Origin: Cavia porcellus
Taxonomy: Eukaryota > Chordata > Mammalia > Rodentia > Caviidae
Assembly: GCF_034190915.1 (NCBI RefSeq)
Contig: NW_026947544.1
Span: 3,136,001-3,200,000, forward strand
DNA length: 64,000 bases
Direction: 5' to 3'
A program made the translations under genes and the position numbers. Positions within the stretch are counted from its first letter, which is position 1; each line of letters begins with the position of its first letter. This document shows positions 19,840 through 31,964 of the stretch, piece after piece. The notes below the pieces were generated by a model that had not been told where the DNA came from, ran no database searches, and saw only the letters and a list, made by a program, of their open reading frames with translations.

Positions 19840-20360
19840 TAGTTCCTTTACTATTCAATTTACTCTAAGCAAGTAAATAAGGCTAAGAGAATTACTGATA
19901 TGCAATGCTTGGAGCCAAGTAACAGTCCTGTTTCCCTATCTCAATGGCTGCCTCTAAATTGTTGAACTCAGAGGGATGGCAGAGCCAATACTCCAGGACT
20001 GTCAACTGTGTTGCAGCCTTGAGATAAGAGGCTATGACTTCCCAGAGCAGAAAACATTTGCACATCAGAAGCTGAAATCACAGCCTCCTAAACATTAAGT
20101 ACAGCCTCAGTTGTGCTCCTCAGTTGTGCTATGCAGATTTGTCTGTCCTCATCCTTCTCTTTGCATACTGCAGACATTCTTCCTGCCCTCCTACCCTGCT
20201 GAGCTCAGATTACTCCATTCCTGCCATTCACAGCCACTCAACCTTAGCCACTTCCTTCTTCACAAATTATTAAATTCCAGATTAGGCCCTGGATCATGGT
20301 GTTTGTTCAGTAAACCCTCATCTGAACTGGACTCAGCTCCCTGTAGTAGTCCTTAAGTGT
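19840..20360 (+). mobile_element. Diverged class II-type LTR remnant
   Basis: Shares ordered blocks with the LTR at 44191-44884: aacagtcctgtttcc, then caactg...gcctcaagataagaggctatgact, then cacttccttcttcacaa. Left and right ends are eroded and no flanking duplication was found. It may be a solo LTR of the same family. The 81-codon frame at 20111-20356 is LTR sequence and not a gene. Confidence 0.6.
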
Positions 20361-20384
20361 ACATATACCTGTCTTCATTACTTT

Positions 20385-20660
20385 TCTCGTGTTCCACAGA
20401 TGAAAGGACTGACACCCAAATTAAAGAAAGGAGGCTTATTTAGCTCACTTTGTGGCAGTTTCAGTCCATTATCAGATGCTTCCAAGGCAGGGTGGCGTGG
20501 CACCACTACTTCAAGGTAGCAAAAGCAGCATGCCACCCCTAAACAGCAAAGAAGTACTTTTCCATCTTTATATTGTACATAGATGTGCCCCTCCCCAGGG
20601 TGAGGGTAGTATTCACAAGATCTCCCTGCTTCATCTCACATAAGCTGAGGATGTTTACCA
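20385..20660 (-). repeat. Possible MaLR-type LTR fragment
   Basis: The plus strand shows attaaagaaaggaggctta followed by tttagctcac and a cagtttcagtcca block. That order resembles the antisense end of ERVL-MaLR LTRs, as I remember it. It is diverged and I could not set its ends. Confidence 0.3.
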
Positions 20661-21092
20661 AGGTAGGATTCTGGCTCCCTGCTGAGTCACTGAGCTATAT
20701 TTCTAAATTAAGAGGCACTTGGATAATAGTAAACATCTGTTAATTCCCAAAAGCTTGTTTTATTTGTTTGGCTTATTGTTCTGCATTCCAATACTACCTT
20801 CTCCAAGTGTGACATTCATTTCTCCTGCAATGAAGCTACACTCTTGGAGTAACCTTCACTATTAAATAAAATAAAGGTATATTCCTATTCCATCAGGAGT
20901 ATTCTTGTATTTTTTTCTTGAAATAGTCAAGAGTCTAGAACATCTCAGACCCATGTCACACTATATCTCAGACCTATGACACACTATATCTGTCTTGAAG
21001 ATATATGCTTGAGCTAGCAGACCACCCATAAAGAAGTATAATTCCCATGTTAGAGGTGTTTACTTCTCTTTATCCTATTTATATTTGTCAAT
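20661..21092. other. Intergenic DNA, no gene seen
   Basis: A near-perfect 33-bp tandem pair built on agacccatgtcacactatatct occurs at about 20948-21000. Nothing else is recognised before the provirus 2 target site. Confidence 0.45.
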
Positions 21093-21097
21093 GAATG

Positions 21098-21435
21098 TGA
21101 TAGTCCTGTGGGGGCCTGGCAGCGGCTGCAAAGATAAGAAGTATGAAATGTAAATGACCTTTATTTTGAGAATGTGGGGAGAGACATCCTGATTCCCTGG
21201 GGCACAGCATCCCCCCACCCTGGGATCAGCGATCTCTCCGTGGAACACATGGAGTGGAGGCATGCATGTAGCTTAGCTTGGGGGTGGTGCCTGAGGGGCA
21301 CTAGGGATGCACAGGTAGCCCATTGGTATTCTGTTGGTGCCATAGGTAGGTTCCTAGTGGTGGGGGAAATAGAGCTCCTTGGTTCTGCCTGAGGCTTTAC
21401 CAGCTACAGTGTCCTATCTGGGCCAAAACTCTTTC
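21098..21435 (-). mobile_element. 3' LTR of provirus 2
   Basis: 338 bp. On minus it runs TGAAAGAGTTTTGGCC to CTATCA, with AATAAA (plus TTTATT, 21160-21165) about 60 bp from its end. It matches 25166-25508 along its length with many substitutions. Confidence 0.92.
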
Positions 21436-21485
21436 ATATCCCATCTTCTGATTATTATTATGAAAAGGAGCAAAGATTTCTTTCT

Positions 21486-21870
21486 TTACTGCTTCCTGCT
21501 GTGAGGGAGCTCTGTATTGAGGTCTAGAGGAGTTGACAGGATGACAGTTGAAACCCAGGTAGAAACTGGTGCCAGGTGTTTTAGCCAGGACAACTTCACT
21601 GGTGAATGCACATATGTTAGACTGGAAAAACAAAGAGACAAGATGTTATGAGGAGGCATGGTGCTATCATATTTAAGGACCCAGATGAGATAAAATGAAA
21701 GGAGCCTTTGGTTTAGGTATGTCATTTTATCAGGACCATGTTGAGGTAGAATCATTGCCACAGTAAGGTAGAATTCTGAAAAATAAATGTGGGGTGATGA
21801 GGAGTGAAGTTTATGAGAGCTGATTACTCCCCTATTTGAAAGGGTAAAAGTTGAGAGGGTATGCATGACA
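21486..21870 (-). pseudogene. env 3' remnant (provirus 2)
   Basis: The longest minus frame (126 codons) contains L-T-Y-V-H-S-P-V-K-L-S-W and I-L-P-Q-H-G-P-D-K, both shared with provirus 1. Position before the 3' LTR implies env or a 3' accessory region. No fusion peptide, CX6CC motif or anchor is seen. Confidence 0.4.
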
Positions 21871-22029
21871 TGGGAGTCTTTAGGAAATACTGTTGAAAGT
21901 CCTGCTGTAAAAAGGATAAGAAATTAGAAACCAAATTGGATAACAAAACATGACAGCCTGAGAGTTGTGGCTGTGAGGCCTTCATGAAAGGGAGATGGGT
22001 GGGTGACAGAAGATGAGATGACCACTCAG

Positions 22030-22200
22030 AATGATCAGATTTAGGGTGGGGAGGGAGCCGCTTAGCCTGAGTGATGTGAAACCAAGATGGCAGTCTAGCA
22101 ACTTTGATCATTGTTGAGGTTGCCAAGAATATCAGGTATGGATCACAGTAACCTGGTTGTAGTCCTTGGAATGATTTGCTGTAATAGGACTTAAGCAAGA
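22030..22200 (-). pseudogene. Integrase C-terminal remnant (provirus 2)
   Basis: The minus frame reads F-Q-G-L-Q-P-G-Y-C-D-P-Y-L-I-F-L, then T-M-I-K-V-A-R-L-P-S-W-F-H. This is the beta-strand-rich DNA-binding domain at the end of class I integrases. It is better preserved here than in provirus 1, and directly follows RT scraps without the catalytic core. Confidence 0.72.
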
Positions 22201-22359
22201 ATGTCAGCAGACTCCCTTGTTGTGCAAAAGGCTTTTATGTATCCTGAAAAAGTATAAACAAAATGAGAAGACAAAATTTATCTGTCAGCCTTGACCAGGG
22301 TTGTCTGAGAAATTGGTGAATAGGAAAGGAGGGAGGTGGTTTTATATCACTGAGGAGAG

Positions 22360-22680
22360 GTCTACTAGCAATAGCAGATGTAAGCTGTTGAGGCCTCAGT
22401 GTCTGGGTCAGCCTGTATAAACACAAGGGAATAAAAAGCATTTTTAAGATTTAGGACTGAAGAGTGAGTGGTGGAGGGAAGATTTGGCACCACTGAGTGG
22501 ATTGGGAAGCAGTCTGGGACCTGCACAAAATAAGGCCTGTTTGTAAGTGGCATAGGTTGACCTTTAATACCCCTAGAGTTTGAGGACTTATTATAGTGGC
22601 CAGGAAGAACTCTGTATATATGGCCTCTATGTCCACAAATATAGATAATGTCTACCTGAGACTTAGTGGGAGTTGGACTC
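22360..22680 (-). pseudogene. Protease and RT remnants (provirus 2)
   Basis: The minus strand near 22640 encodes V-D-I-E-A-I-Y-T-E, the same altered protease site as provirus 1. About 55 codons later comes V-V-P-N-L-P-S-T-T-H-S-S-V-L-N-L-K-N-A-F, resembling the RT palm strand that carries a catalytic Asp (here N). A possible vestige of the Y-x-D-D region, L-L-V-D-L, lies near 22370, but this is weak. Confidence 0.68.
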
Positions 22681-22829
22681 TGGGACAGACACCCATAAAG
22701 GGGGCTGCTGTTGGCCCTGAGCCCCATCAGTCTTTAGCAGCAAGTTTGAGCAGATCTGTTGGTGATGAATCTGGCAGTGTTGGCATTTCCTGTAAGGGCT
22801 AGAAGTTAGGACGGCTTACCCACTCTCTG

Positions 22830-23030
22830 GTGGCTAGGACAGTCTGGTAGCCCTGGGGTAAGGTTGCAAAGGAACGCCATGATGGGGCACTCTCTTGCCC
22901 AATGTCTTCCACTGCATTTGAGGCATAGTCCATGGGGGGGCCCAAGCTCCACCTTGTGCCGGTTTACCTGTCTCAGAACTCCAAGTGTCACAAGTATTAT
23001 TGTTATCTCTGTTGTTGAAAACATGAAAAG
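22830..23030 (-). pseudogene. Nucleocapsid zinc-knuckle remnant (provirus 2)
   Basis: The minus frame contains C-L-K-C-S-G-R-H-W-A-R-E-C-P, a CCHC-like knuckle with CX2CX3HX4C, one residue short of the usual X4. It sits between the capsid-equivalent region and the protease, as expected for gag-pro. Confidence 0.72.
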
Positions 23031-23819
23031 CCATATTAAGGTCTCTATGAGGTTTGAAGGTCAAGTTTTGCCTTTTCGTTTGGGATTTGGACTAGAGTAG
23101 AAGGTATCTGTAATATTAAGTAAGTATGCAGGAGTCAAATATAATCAACAGGGTATTTATGACAGGTCCAGAGAATTTTAGGAACTTACATGTCATTTAT
23201 GTCATATATATAAGTATCTCTTTATGTTATTACAATGTCTAGTGCCACCTGAGTTTTAGAGGATGGCTTGTTTTATTAATTTTTAGCTTTTTATTTAGGA
23301 GAGAAATAAGCTATGGTGTTATTTAATATCAGTTGAGTATAATTATGGCTTGGTGGAGGGCTGAGCCAGGGGAGGCAGATAGGCTGGGAAAGGTTTAAGT
23401 TTGGCTTCTGCCACAGTGTCAGTTTTGTTGTTTTGCATGTATCATATAACCTTTGTCTTGGAAAAGAGCTAGTGGTTCTTAGCAAAAGGAATTTATAATA
23501 TTTTTAATTTTAGTTGTTAAACATCTAGATTGTACATTTTTAAGTGTATATCTGGATCTGAAAGAAAACACTTTTCATGGATGGAACACAAAAAAGGCAG
23601 CAGAAACAATCTGAACTTTATATCTGAAGACACGAATACAGCATCAGATCAGCAACTATGAAGTGTCCTAGTCATATGCACTTTAGTTTAGGTATCTCAT
23701 ATAACACTATGGAGATTAATGAAGGCTTTAATTGATAAACAAGGCTGATAAAATTACCAGGTGGCCACTTTCCCATTTATCAGCCAAAGTCTTTTCTACC
23801 GCCAGCTGATTTAACCTTG

Positions 23820-24450
23820 ATTAAATGGTTTGAGAATGTAAAAAATAGCATCTCTGAGCAGAGCCACCGAGTTGCTGTTTATCTGTGTTTGTGGTTTAAA
23901 GTGGTGCTTGTGTTTGGGAGAGGCCCAGTGCATAAGGCAGAATGGAACTCTGAGGCTGGGCGGGGCATGCCCAGGGTGAGGGCAGTGCACGCAGAGTGAG
24001 GGTGGGGTGAGCGCCAGGACATAGTGCATGGGGCTGGCTGGGGCTGCCCCCCAAAATGCATGCAGAGTGGCTGTGGCGGCGGCAGTGGCATCATTGGTGG
24101 TGGTGCATGGGAGGGCGGGATTGGGACACGGTGTGAAGCTGGGGCTGCTCCCGGAGGTATCCAGACTGACTCGGAGCTGAGCTGCCATGTGGAGCTGGAA
24201 CTGCCCACAGGGTGCGTGGATTAGGGTGCAACATTAGAGCCGACCCCCATGTGGACCTGGAGTGCCGCATGAGAGGCGACATACCGCACAGAGTTGGGGT
24301 GCGGCGTGAAAGCTTAAAGCAGCAGTATCTCTCAACACTGTTTGGGCGTACCTCCCCCATTCCAGTGGGGAATGCGTTGCCACATGGCAGGGGGAGGAAA
24401 AGCGGCACTGAAACAAAGGGACGCTGGCAGGAAAGGACACACATACTCAA
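23820..24450 (-). other. GC-rich module replacing most of gag (provirus 2)
   Basis: About 600 bp rich in proline and histidine codons in several minus frames, with C-runs and CA repeats. Its right-to-left end matches the module at 12362-12610 of provirus 1 and then passes into the shared ttctcaaacc block. Long overlapping frames on both strands are a base-composition effect. I do not recognise matrix or capsid sequence. Confidence 0.5.
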
Positions 24451-24764
24451 AATAAAGGCTTAAAGATAGAGAGTTTTGCAAACTTGTCGTCAGTGTGATA
24501 AGCTATAAGTAGGTAGGGTTTTTTTGAGAGGGGGACAGGAAGTGGTCCCCAAGATAAAATCTGGTGTGAGGTCTGGCCCCCAGAGATATAGCCAGATGAG
24601 GCAACAGACCATGGTCTATTAAGTGTAAGTCATCACTTTTTACTCTAGACCGATCGGTATTATATGGTTTCAAGGCTCGTAATAATTTGCCGCCACCGAT
24701 ATATGAGTCGATTTCACGTGGGTTTAGTAACAGATCTGCCCATGAAAACTTTAAAAGCTCTGAA

Positions 24765-24900
24765 GGACGTGAGAGTCTCTCAGTGTGGAGATGGGCTGGC
24801 CCAGGAAAACTCTGGCTTGGGCTCTCTGAACCCAAAGGACATGAGAATCTCCCAGTGTGGACACAGGCTGGCCCAAAAAGACTACCTTGGGCTATCTAAG
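24765..24900 (-). promoter_or_regulatory. Tandem leader stem-loops (provirus 2)
   Basis: Two about 72-bp units, each with an inverted repeat: GCCCAG (24799-24804) with TTGGGC (24817-24822), and GCCCAA (24871-24876) with TTGGGC (24887-24892). Each unit also holds a ccacactg-gaga block and a cacgtcctt-like block shared with the provirus 1 leader. Confidence 0.55.
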
Positions 24901-25145
24901 GATGCAAGAGTGTCACGTGAACCTATGAAAAGGGGGAGAAAACCTGCCTTGGGCCTGGCCCAGCAGCAATCTCTGGGGGTTGCTCACCTGTGGTAAATTG
25001 GGTCAGTGTTGTTTGCGAGAGAGCATCGACAAGTTTATAGCTCCTGAGTGTAGAAGTGAAGAATTAATGCAAGATGTAGTCCAGTCCTGGTCCTGAATGA
25101 CAGGAGACTCGAACTGGGAAAGCCCCAGGAGTCTCTCGTCTGCCA

Positions 25146-25163
25146 TTCCTGGTAAGGGAATCA
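25146..25163 (-). other. Primer-binding site, tRNA-Glu-like
   Basis: Two bases after the minus-strand 5' LTR comes TGATTCCCTTACCAGGAA. It fits the complement of the 3' end of tRNA-Glu (TGGTTCCCTGACC...) at most positions, with the third base changed. It does not fit tRNA-His. Confidence 0.65.
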
Positions 25164-25165
25164 TA

Positions 25166-25508
25166 TGATAGAACTGCGGGGGACTGGCAGTGGCTGAAAA
25201 GATAAGAAGTATGAAATATAAATGACCTTTATTTTGAGAATGTGGGGAGAGACACGCCCAATCCCCTGGGGCATGGAATCTCCCCCCACAGTTTGTGATC
25301 TCTCCGTGGAACACGTGGAGTGGAGGCATATGGGTTGGGAGTGGAGCCTGAGGGGCATTAGGCATGCACAAGTAGCCCACTGGTATTCTTTTGGCACCAT
25401 AGGTAAATTGGTATTCTTTTGGCACCATTGGGGTGGGGGAGATGCAGCTCCTTGCTTCTGCCTGAGGGTTTACAGCTACAGCGTACTGTCTGGGCCAAAA
25501 CTCTTTCA
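25166..25508 (-). mobile_element. 5' LTR of provirus 2
   Basis: 343 bp with the same ends as 21098-21435. It carries a local direct duplication of ggtattcttttggcaccat at about 25381-25430 that the 3' LTR lacks. AATAAA on minus lies at 25228-25233. Confidence 0.92.
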
Positions 25509-25513
25509 GAATG

Positions 25514-25903
25514 ATTACAAGCATGAGATAGATGAATGATCTCCATTTGGTAAATTTACCATGGTGTAATAGCCGCTCGAATGGAAGGGAAGGTGCAAAT
25601 ATGGAAAAAAGAGCTTCAGTCTTCACTGAGTGAAGAAGGCTTCCACATTTTTGGATAGAGTTATATTTCTATAAAACCATCTACTGGACATCTACCGGCA
25701 GACTGTGATACAGGACTAAAAATCTTTAGAAATTTGTTTAGCCTTGTCACACAAAGAAGAAAAGCTCTTATTATGGCCTATCTGAACCTGAGTTATTGTT
25801 ATCTCCTCCAAAACAGATGTGGAGTGATCTATAGTAGATCTGGGAGATTAGAATGGGCTGTAGTACAAATGTTAAGCATGAATCATCTCTGCTAAAGTGT
25901 AGG
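25514..25903 (-). pseudogene. Unassigned, possible betaretrovirus-like pol remnant
   Basis: Lies between provirus 2 and L1-A. Because L1-A inserted at a site whose right flank (from 31965) is RNase H-like sequence of a minus-strand betaretrovirus-like pol, this left flank should hold the continuation of that pol. Minus translations such as F-V-L-Q-P-I-L-I-S-Q-I-Y are compatible, but similarity is too weak to name a domain. Confidence 0.35.
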
Positions 25904-26344
25904 TTTCTGCAATTTATTTTATTTTTAATATTTCACTTTATGTAAAGAAAGAAAAGAAAATCTAAAAACAAAATAGAAAAAAATAGAATACAGAATTCAA
26001 AAAATTAACATCATAAAATTGCTAGTTGTTGCACTACATATTGTCATCTTAGTAGTTATTAAAGTTACAAAATCAAAGCATAAAAATTGGCTACACATTC
26101 AAACATTGACAGAATAATCACTTCTGTTCAATGACCTAATACATTTAGTAATATGATCCTCTATCTTACTGACTACATACCATTGTATCCTTTAGAGCAC
26201 TTTCCTTCCCTTTCAATTTTATGATATCTATTATATATTTTGATCCCATTATTCAGCCAATTCTTATTATCATTAACACTAGAGTGACAATGTGTTATTT
26301 ACTAACACGAGTCTTGTTTATTTCACTAATAAAGAAATTCTCAA

Positions 26345-29300
26345 GTTGCTTCCATTTACCTATAATGGCCTCAAGATAATCCTCTTTCTGGATGAAGAGT
26401 ATTCGATTGTATGAAAATACCATTTTTTCATCCACTCTGCAGTTGATGGGCATTTTGGTTGTTTCCAAGATTTAGCTATCACATACTGTGCTGCTGTGAA
26501 GATGGGTGCCCATTTATCAATGTGACATGACATTTCAATTTTCTGGCAAATACCCAGGAGAGGAATAGCTGGTTTGAATGGAACTTCCAATCCTAGTACT
26601 TTGAGGAATCATCATACTGATTTCCATAGTGGTTGCACCAATTTTCACCGCCATCAACTGTAGAGAAGTGGTCATTTTTCTCTTGCCAACATTTATTACA
26701 GTTGCTTTCCTTGATGGCAGATATTCTTTCCGGGGTTGAGATGAAATCTCAATGCTGTTGTAACTTGCATTTCTCAAATGACCAGTGATGAACATTTCTT
26801 CAAATATTTATCTGACATTTGTATATCATCATTGAGAACTGTGTGTTCATCTCCGATGCCCATTTTTGGAGAGGGTCTTTGAATGTGGGGGAATTGACAT
26901 TTTTCAGTTGTGCACTACAATTCTTATCGGAGTAGGTGGGTTTTCTTTTCACTCTGTTGGTGATTTCTTTTGAAGTGCCAAAACTTTTTAGTAATGAGAT
27001 CCCAGTTTTTGATTCTTTGCATTAGTGCCTGTGAGATTTGCCTTTTATTCATGAATTCTCTCCCTACCCACACGTCTCCAAGATTTTTACCTTCCTTGTC
27101 CTCCAGTACATTTAGTGTTTCTGTTTTAATATTTAGATCCTTGGTCCATTTTAACTTTAGGTTAGTGTATGGTGATAGGCATGGGTCTATTTTCAGTCTT
27201 CACCGCATGGAAAGCCAATTTTTCCAACACCATTTATGAAAAAGGCTATCCTTCCACTGAACATGTTTAACCCCTTTGTCAAATATCAGGTGGCTGAGTA
27301 TCATGGTAGGAGTGTTTTCATCTTCTAATCTGTTCTATTGATCATCAAGTCTATTTCTTTGCCAGTACCATGCTGATTTTATCACTATGGCTTTGTAGTA
27401 TAGTCTCAAGTCTGGAACTGAGATGCGTCCTGCCTTGCCTTTGTCACCCAGATTGGTCTTTGCTATTCTAGGTTTCTTCTGTTTCCATATGAATTTTATG
27501 AGTGCTTTTTCTAGGTCTGTGAGGTATATTTGTGGTATTTTGATTGGAATTGTATTATGCCTATATAACAGTTTGGGGAGTATCATGATATTTACAATGT
27601 TGTTTTTTTTTTTCTAGCCAAAAGTCATGAACATTTTTCCCTGTTCTAATATTCTCTTTAAACTCATTTTTTTAAGTATACCATAATTTTCAACATATAG
27701 GTCTTTTATGTTCTTAGTTTGATTCCTAAGTATTTCATTTTTTTAGATGCTATAGTGAAGGGCAACACTTATAATTTCTCCTTCAGTTGTTTGTTTGTGC
27801 ATAGGAATGCTATTGAATTTTGGTCACTGGCTTGATATCCAGCTCCACTGCTGAATTTGTATTTTAATGGAGTTTTTTGGGTCTTCTATGTAGAGTATTA
27901 TGTTATCTGCAAATAGTGGTGATTTAAGTTCTTCTTTTCCTATCTTTATTTCTTTCAGTATCTCTCTTGTCTGATTGCTCTGGCTAGTGTTTCCAGAACT
28001 ACATTGAATAGGAGTGGAGATAGTGAACATCCTTGTCTTGTTTCTGATTTTAGATGGAAAGCTTTTAGGTTATGTCCATTTAGTATAATTTTGACTGTTG
28101 TTTTGTCATAGATAGCTTTTATGAGATCGAGGTACATACCATCTGTGCTGAGTTCCTGTAGGGATTTTATCATGAATAGTGTTGGGCTTTGTCAAAAGCT
28201 TTATTTCCCTCTACTGAGAAGATCATGTGATTTTTATTTGGCTCTGTAGGTGTGGTGTATACATTTATTGATTTGTGTATATTGAGCCATGCCTGCATTC
28301 CTGGAATAAATCCCACTCAATTGTGGTGTATAATCTTTTGTGTGACTTGCTGCATTCCATTTTCCAGTATTTTATTGAGAGTCTTTGCATCAATGTTCAT
28401 TAGTGAGATTGGTCTATAGTTCTCTTTTTAGTTTGGTCTTCCTCTGGTTTGGGTAGCAAAGTGATACATGCCTTCACAAATGAGTTCTCTGTATTTTCAT
28501 TGAAGATTTTATGTTACTAGCATTAAATCTTCTCTAAATTTCTTGTAGAATTCAGCCATGAATGCATCAGGACAAGGGCCTTTTTGGTTGGTAAGTTGTA
28601 AATCTCATTTTGGACTTCAGTAGCTGATACTGGGTTATTCAAAGCTGTCATATCTTCTTGATTGAACTTTGGTAATTCATATGTTCCTAGAAATCTGTCC
28701 ATTTCCTCTTTATTTTTCCAGCCTATGTGAGTAGAGATTTTCAAAACAGTTGTTCATGATCTTTTCAATTTTCATGGGATGTGTAGTACTTTCCTTCTTT
28801 CCAGTCCTTATTGCTTGGATTTACATTTTTCTTCCTTTTTCTTGAGAAGATTGGCAGGGGTTTATCAATTCTGTTTATTTTCTTAAAACAATCACCTCTT
28901 TGATTCATTAATTTTTCATATTTCTTTTTTAGTTTCAATTGCATTAATTTCTGCTCTAATTTTTACAGTCCTCTCTCCTATAAGCTTTGGGTTTGACTTA
29001 CTCTTTCTTTTCCAGAGGAGTGAGATGTCAAATTAGATTATTTATCAGCATTCATTCCATTTTCTTGATGCAACTATGTATTGCTATATATTTCCCTCTT
29101 AGGACTGCTTTCATTTCATCCCGTGGGGTATGCCCTGTTGCATTTGCATTTTCATTGTATCGTAAGTATTGCTTTGTTTCCTCTTTATTTCGTCTGTAAC
29201 CCACTGGTTATTCAGAAATTTGTTATTTAATTTCCATATATTTAGGCACGTTTTGGCATTTTGTTTTGTCATTGATTTTCAATTTTAGTGCACTATGAAC

Positions 29301-29963
29301 AGATATCATGCATGGGATAATTTTCCTCCCCTTGCACTTAGTTAAGAATGCTTTATATGTTAATATAGGGTATATTTTGGAGAATATTCCATGTGCAGCT
29401 GAGAAGAATGTATGTTCTGCTGTGGTTGGTTGAAACATTCTGTAAACATCCACTAAGTCCATTCACTCACAGGTATAATTCAGTACTCTTATTTCTTTGC
29501 TGACTTTTTGTCTAGCTGATCTATCTCTTTGTGGCAGTGGGTGTTAAGTTCCCCTGTCAAAACTGTGTTCTTGTGTAGTTGGCTTTTCATGTCCTCTCGT
29601 ATATTTGGGTGCTCCTGTATTTGGTGCATATATATTTATAATTTTCAGTTCTTCCTCTTGTAGTATTCCACTTACAAGTATGTAGTGACCTTCTTTATCT
29701 CTTTTAATCCTTTCACGTTTGAAGTTCACTTTGTCAGCAAACAGAATAACCACCCCTGCTTATTTCTGGGTTCCTGTTGCATGAAATACTGTTTTTCACC
29801 CTTTTATTTTTAAACTTCAAGTCTATTTTTGAGTCAGATGTGTTTATTCTACACAATATTGTTTGACTTTGCTTCTTGATCCATTCTTTCAGCCTGTTTC
29901 TTATGTTAGCTGAATAGGACTCACTGGATATCACTGATACAAGCTGGTTTGACATTGACATGC
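26345..29963 (-). pseudogene. L1-A ORF2 (endonuclease-RT) pseudogene
   Basis: The minus strand starts M-S-M-S-N-Q-L-V-S-V-I (about 29961) and ends near T-I-E-Y-S-S-S-R-K-R-I (26370). Recognisable parts: endonuclease I-S-V-H-S-A-L-K-L (29270; the usual D before H is V), RT thumb and palm blocks such as [14 protein letters not shown] (about 28000), and L-Y-Y-K-A-I-V-I-K-S-A-W (27380). ORF2 of L1 makes the nick and reverse transcribes its RNA at the target. Frames are broken into pieces of 60-90 codons. Confidence 0.88.
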
Positions 29964-29970
29964 TGTGGTT

Positions 29971-31029
29971 CTATTTTTGGTTCCCTGCTTTTCTCCCTTG
30001 TTCAATTTCTTTTCCCATCTGGTTGTCATTCGGTTCTTTGTTCATTTGATGGTGGTCACTTTTATCTCTACCTTGCATTTCTTTCTGTACTCTTTCTATT
30101 GTTGGTTTTGTGGACATGAATTTCTTCAGCTGTTCTTTGTCATACATGTATCTCTTTTCTCCACTAGATGTGAAAGGCAGTTTTGCTGGGTACATCAGTC
30201 TAGGTGGAATTTCTTTTAGGGCTTGAAATACTTCACTCCAAGCTCATCTTTACTTGAAGGATTGTGCTGAAAAGTCTGCCTTGACTCTAAAGGCTTTCCA
30301 TGATAAGTGAGCTGTGTCCTTTCTCGAATAACTTTTCATATTTTGTTTTTATGCTGTATGTCTGGAATCTTAATCATTATATTTGTGTGTAGATTTATGT
30401 TGGTTGTCACTGTTTGCCATTCTGTATGCCTGAGCTGAGAATATTTTAGTTATGTCACTTGCATTCACGCCTGCATCTTCACTGATGTCTTATTAGTTTT
30501 ATATTGTTTGACTTGGCGTCATTTTGAAGCTGCTAGATGGCCATTTCATGGTGCTTTGTTGTTTTTATAAGTTCTATCCTTTTGTGATTGCTATCTGAGA
30601 TCCTGTTTTCAAGCTCTAGAATTCTGTGCTCAGCTTTATCTAAATGGTTTTGCTAGCTTTCAATAGAATTTTATGTTTCTTGAGCATCTGTCTGAATTTG
30701 TTTCATGGATTCTGCATGTTTTCTCAATTGTTCAATCAAAGTTTCAATCAAGTTCTGATGCTCCTCTAATTTTTTTAAAATCCATTTCTCCTCTAGCTAT
30801 GTTGAGCAACTCTTTTACTAAGGTTGTTATTTCTGTGTTACATAGCACATAATTTCTAATTTTATTTTCTCTATAGCATCATGGATTTTTTTCGTTACTT
30901 CGTTTGATTTGATATCTTTTCAGAGATTCCTGGTGTATGACTTTTAAAGTCCTCTATTTCAAGGTCCCCTGTACTTGCTCCTGATGGACTGGATGTTTGA
31001 GATTACATATTGCTTTTTTGTTTAGTCAT
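29971..31029 (-). pseudogene. L1-A ORF1 pseudogene
   Basis: Runs from an ATG at 31029 (M-T-K-Q-K-S) to K-A-G-N-Q-K at 29971. The C-terminal part reads Y-P-A-K-L-P-F-T-S-S-G-E-K-R, then D-K-E-Q-L-K-K-F-M-S-T-K-P, matching the nucleic acid-binding C-terminal domain of L1 ORF1p. The N-terminal coiled-coil part is broken. Confidence 0.82.
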
Positions 31030-31964
31030 TTTCAGCTTTTGGGTAAATATTTTTTCTTTCAATCCCTAAGGGCTCAATTGTCTGTAGTGTGAATTTTGGG
31101 GTCCTACTCTGTGTTTAATGTTTTTCCAATTGCTGGGTACCGCAGTGAAGTGGAGAGACATGAATTCCTCCTACAGGTCCTTTTGGATGAGTCCAATATT
31201 TTTTCTGGGCTAAGTAGCCTAGAAGTATTGACATAGGTCAACTCTTTTCTTTCTGCTGTTGCTGTCTTCAGGTTGTTGCAGTCACCAGACATCTCTGTCT
31301 ATCGTGTTTTTGTCAGTAAGGCACTTTTGTGTCACTGGGGTGTAATATTCTCCAAGTTGGGGTGGGAGTCTTATTGGCAGACTCTTCAACTTTTCTGATG
31401 TTCTTTGTGGAGATATCCTCTTAGGACAGGATTACCCACTCTCTTGCCAGGTTTGTCAAGGTCTTACAGTTGGAGAGAGTTTCCCTTCTCACTTATTTCA
31501 GTTCTGCTCCCACTGCAAACCTTTATTTTAGGGCCACAGTCATCACACTGACTGGAGCCTGCTGAAGTCTTCTGTTTGGGTGAAGCATTCCAGCCAGCAT
31601 GGTCATCCACTGTAGTCCATGGTTCTGGAAGAAGGAGTTAAGTCCAAAGATCAACTGTAACAGTAGGTCCAGGAGGCCCAAGGGATGGGCCTGTGCAGCA
31701 GTCAGGGGCATGCCACACATGCAGGACCATGGGATGGATTGGCATCAGTCTGAGGTGGGTCAGGCAAGCCACGGGAATCTCAGGTGTTCCTGGGTGTGGG
31801 TTAGTCCCAGTTGTGGCATTCAAAGGGACCCAGACCTGACACAATATCCCAGCTGTTCCTTGCTGAAGGGTGGGCCCAGCAGCAGCAGTACATGGTGTGT
31901 AGGTCATGCTTGGAGAGGCTCAGGTGTTCCCAGCCAAGGGGCAGTTCCTAGATTTCTGTAATTT

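Larger units (their letters stand above)
21098..25508 (-). mobile_element. Provirus 2: class I ERV related to provirus 1, inverted and defective
   Basis: Minus-strand LTRs at 25166-25508 (5') and 21098-21435 (3') start TGAAAGAG and end CTATCA. They are flanked by GAATG at 21093-21097 and 25509-25513, a 5-bp duplication. Internal sequence from NC to the 3' end is collinear with provirus 1 (12630-14540) and shares its pol deletions. The LTRs are visibly more diverged than those of provirus 1, so it is older. In place of a matrix/capsid frame it has a GC-rich region. No intact frame remains. Confidence 0.93.
25916..31952 (-). mobile_element. L1-A: near full-length L1, inactive
   Basis: About 6.0 kb in minus orientation: A-rich 3' end and 3' UTR (25916-26345), ORF2, ORF1, GC-richer 5' UTR (31030-31952). 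TTTCTGCAATTT (25904-25915) and TTTCTGTAATTT (31953-31964) look like a 12-bp target duplication with one change. Both ORFs are interrupted by many stops and indels, so it cannot move on its own. Confidence 0.9.

Noticed and set aside
23811..24450. Overlapping frames of about 110-125 codons in the GC-rich part of provirus 2
   Set aside because: Open on both strands because of composition; no recognisable domain.
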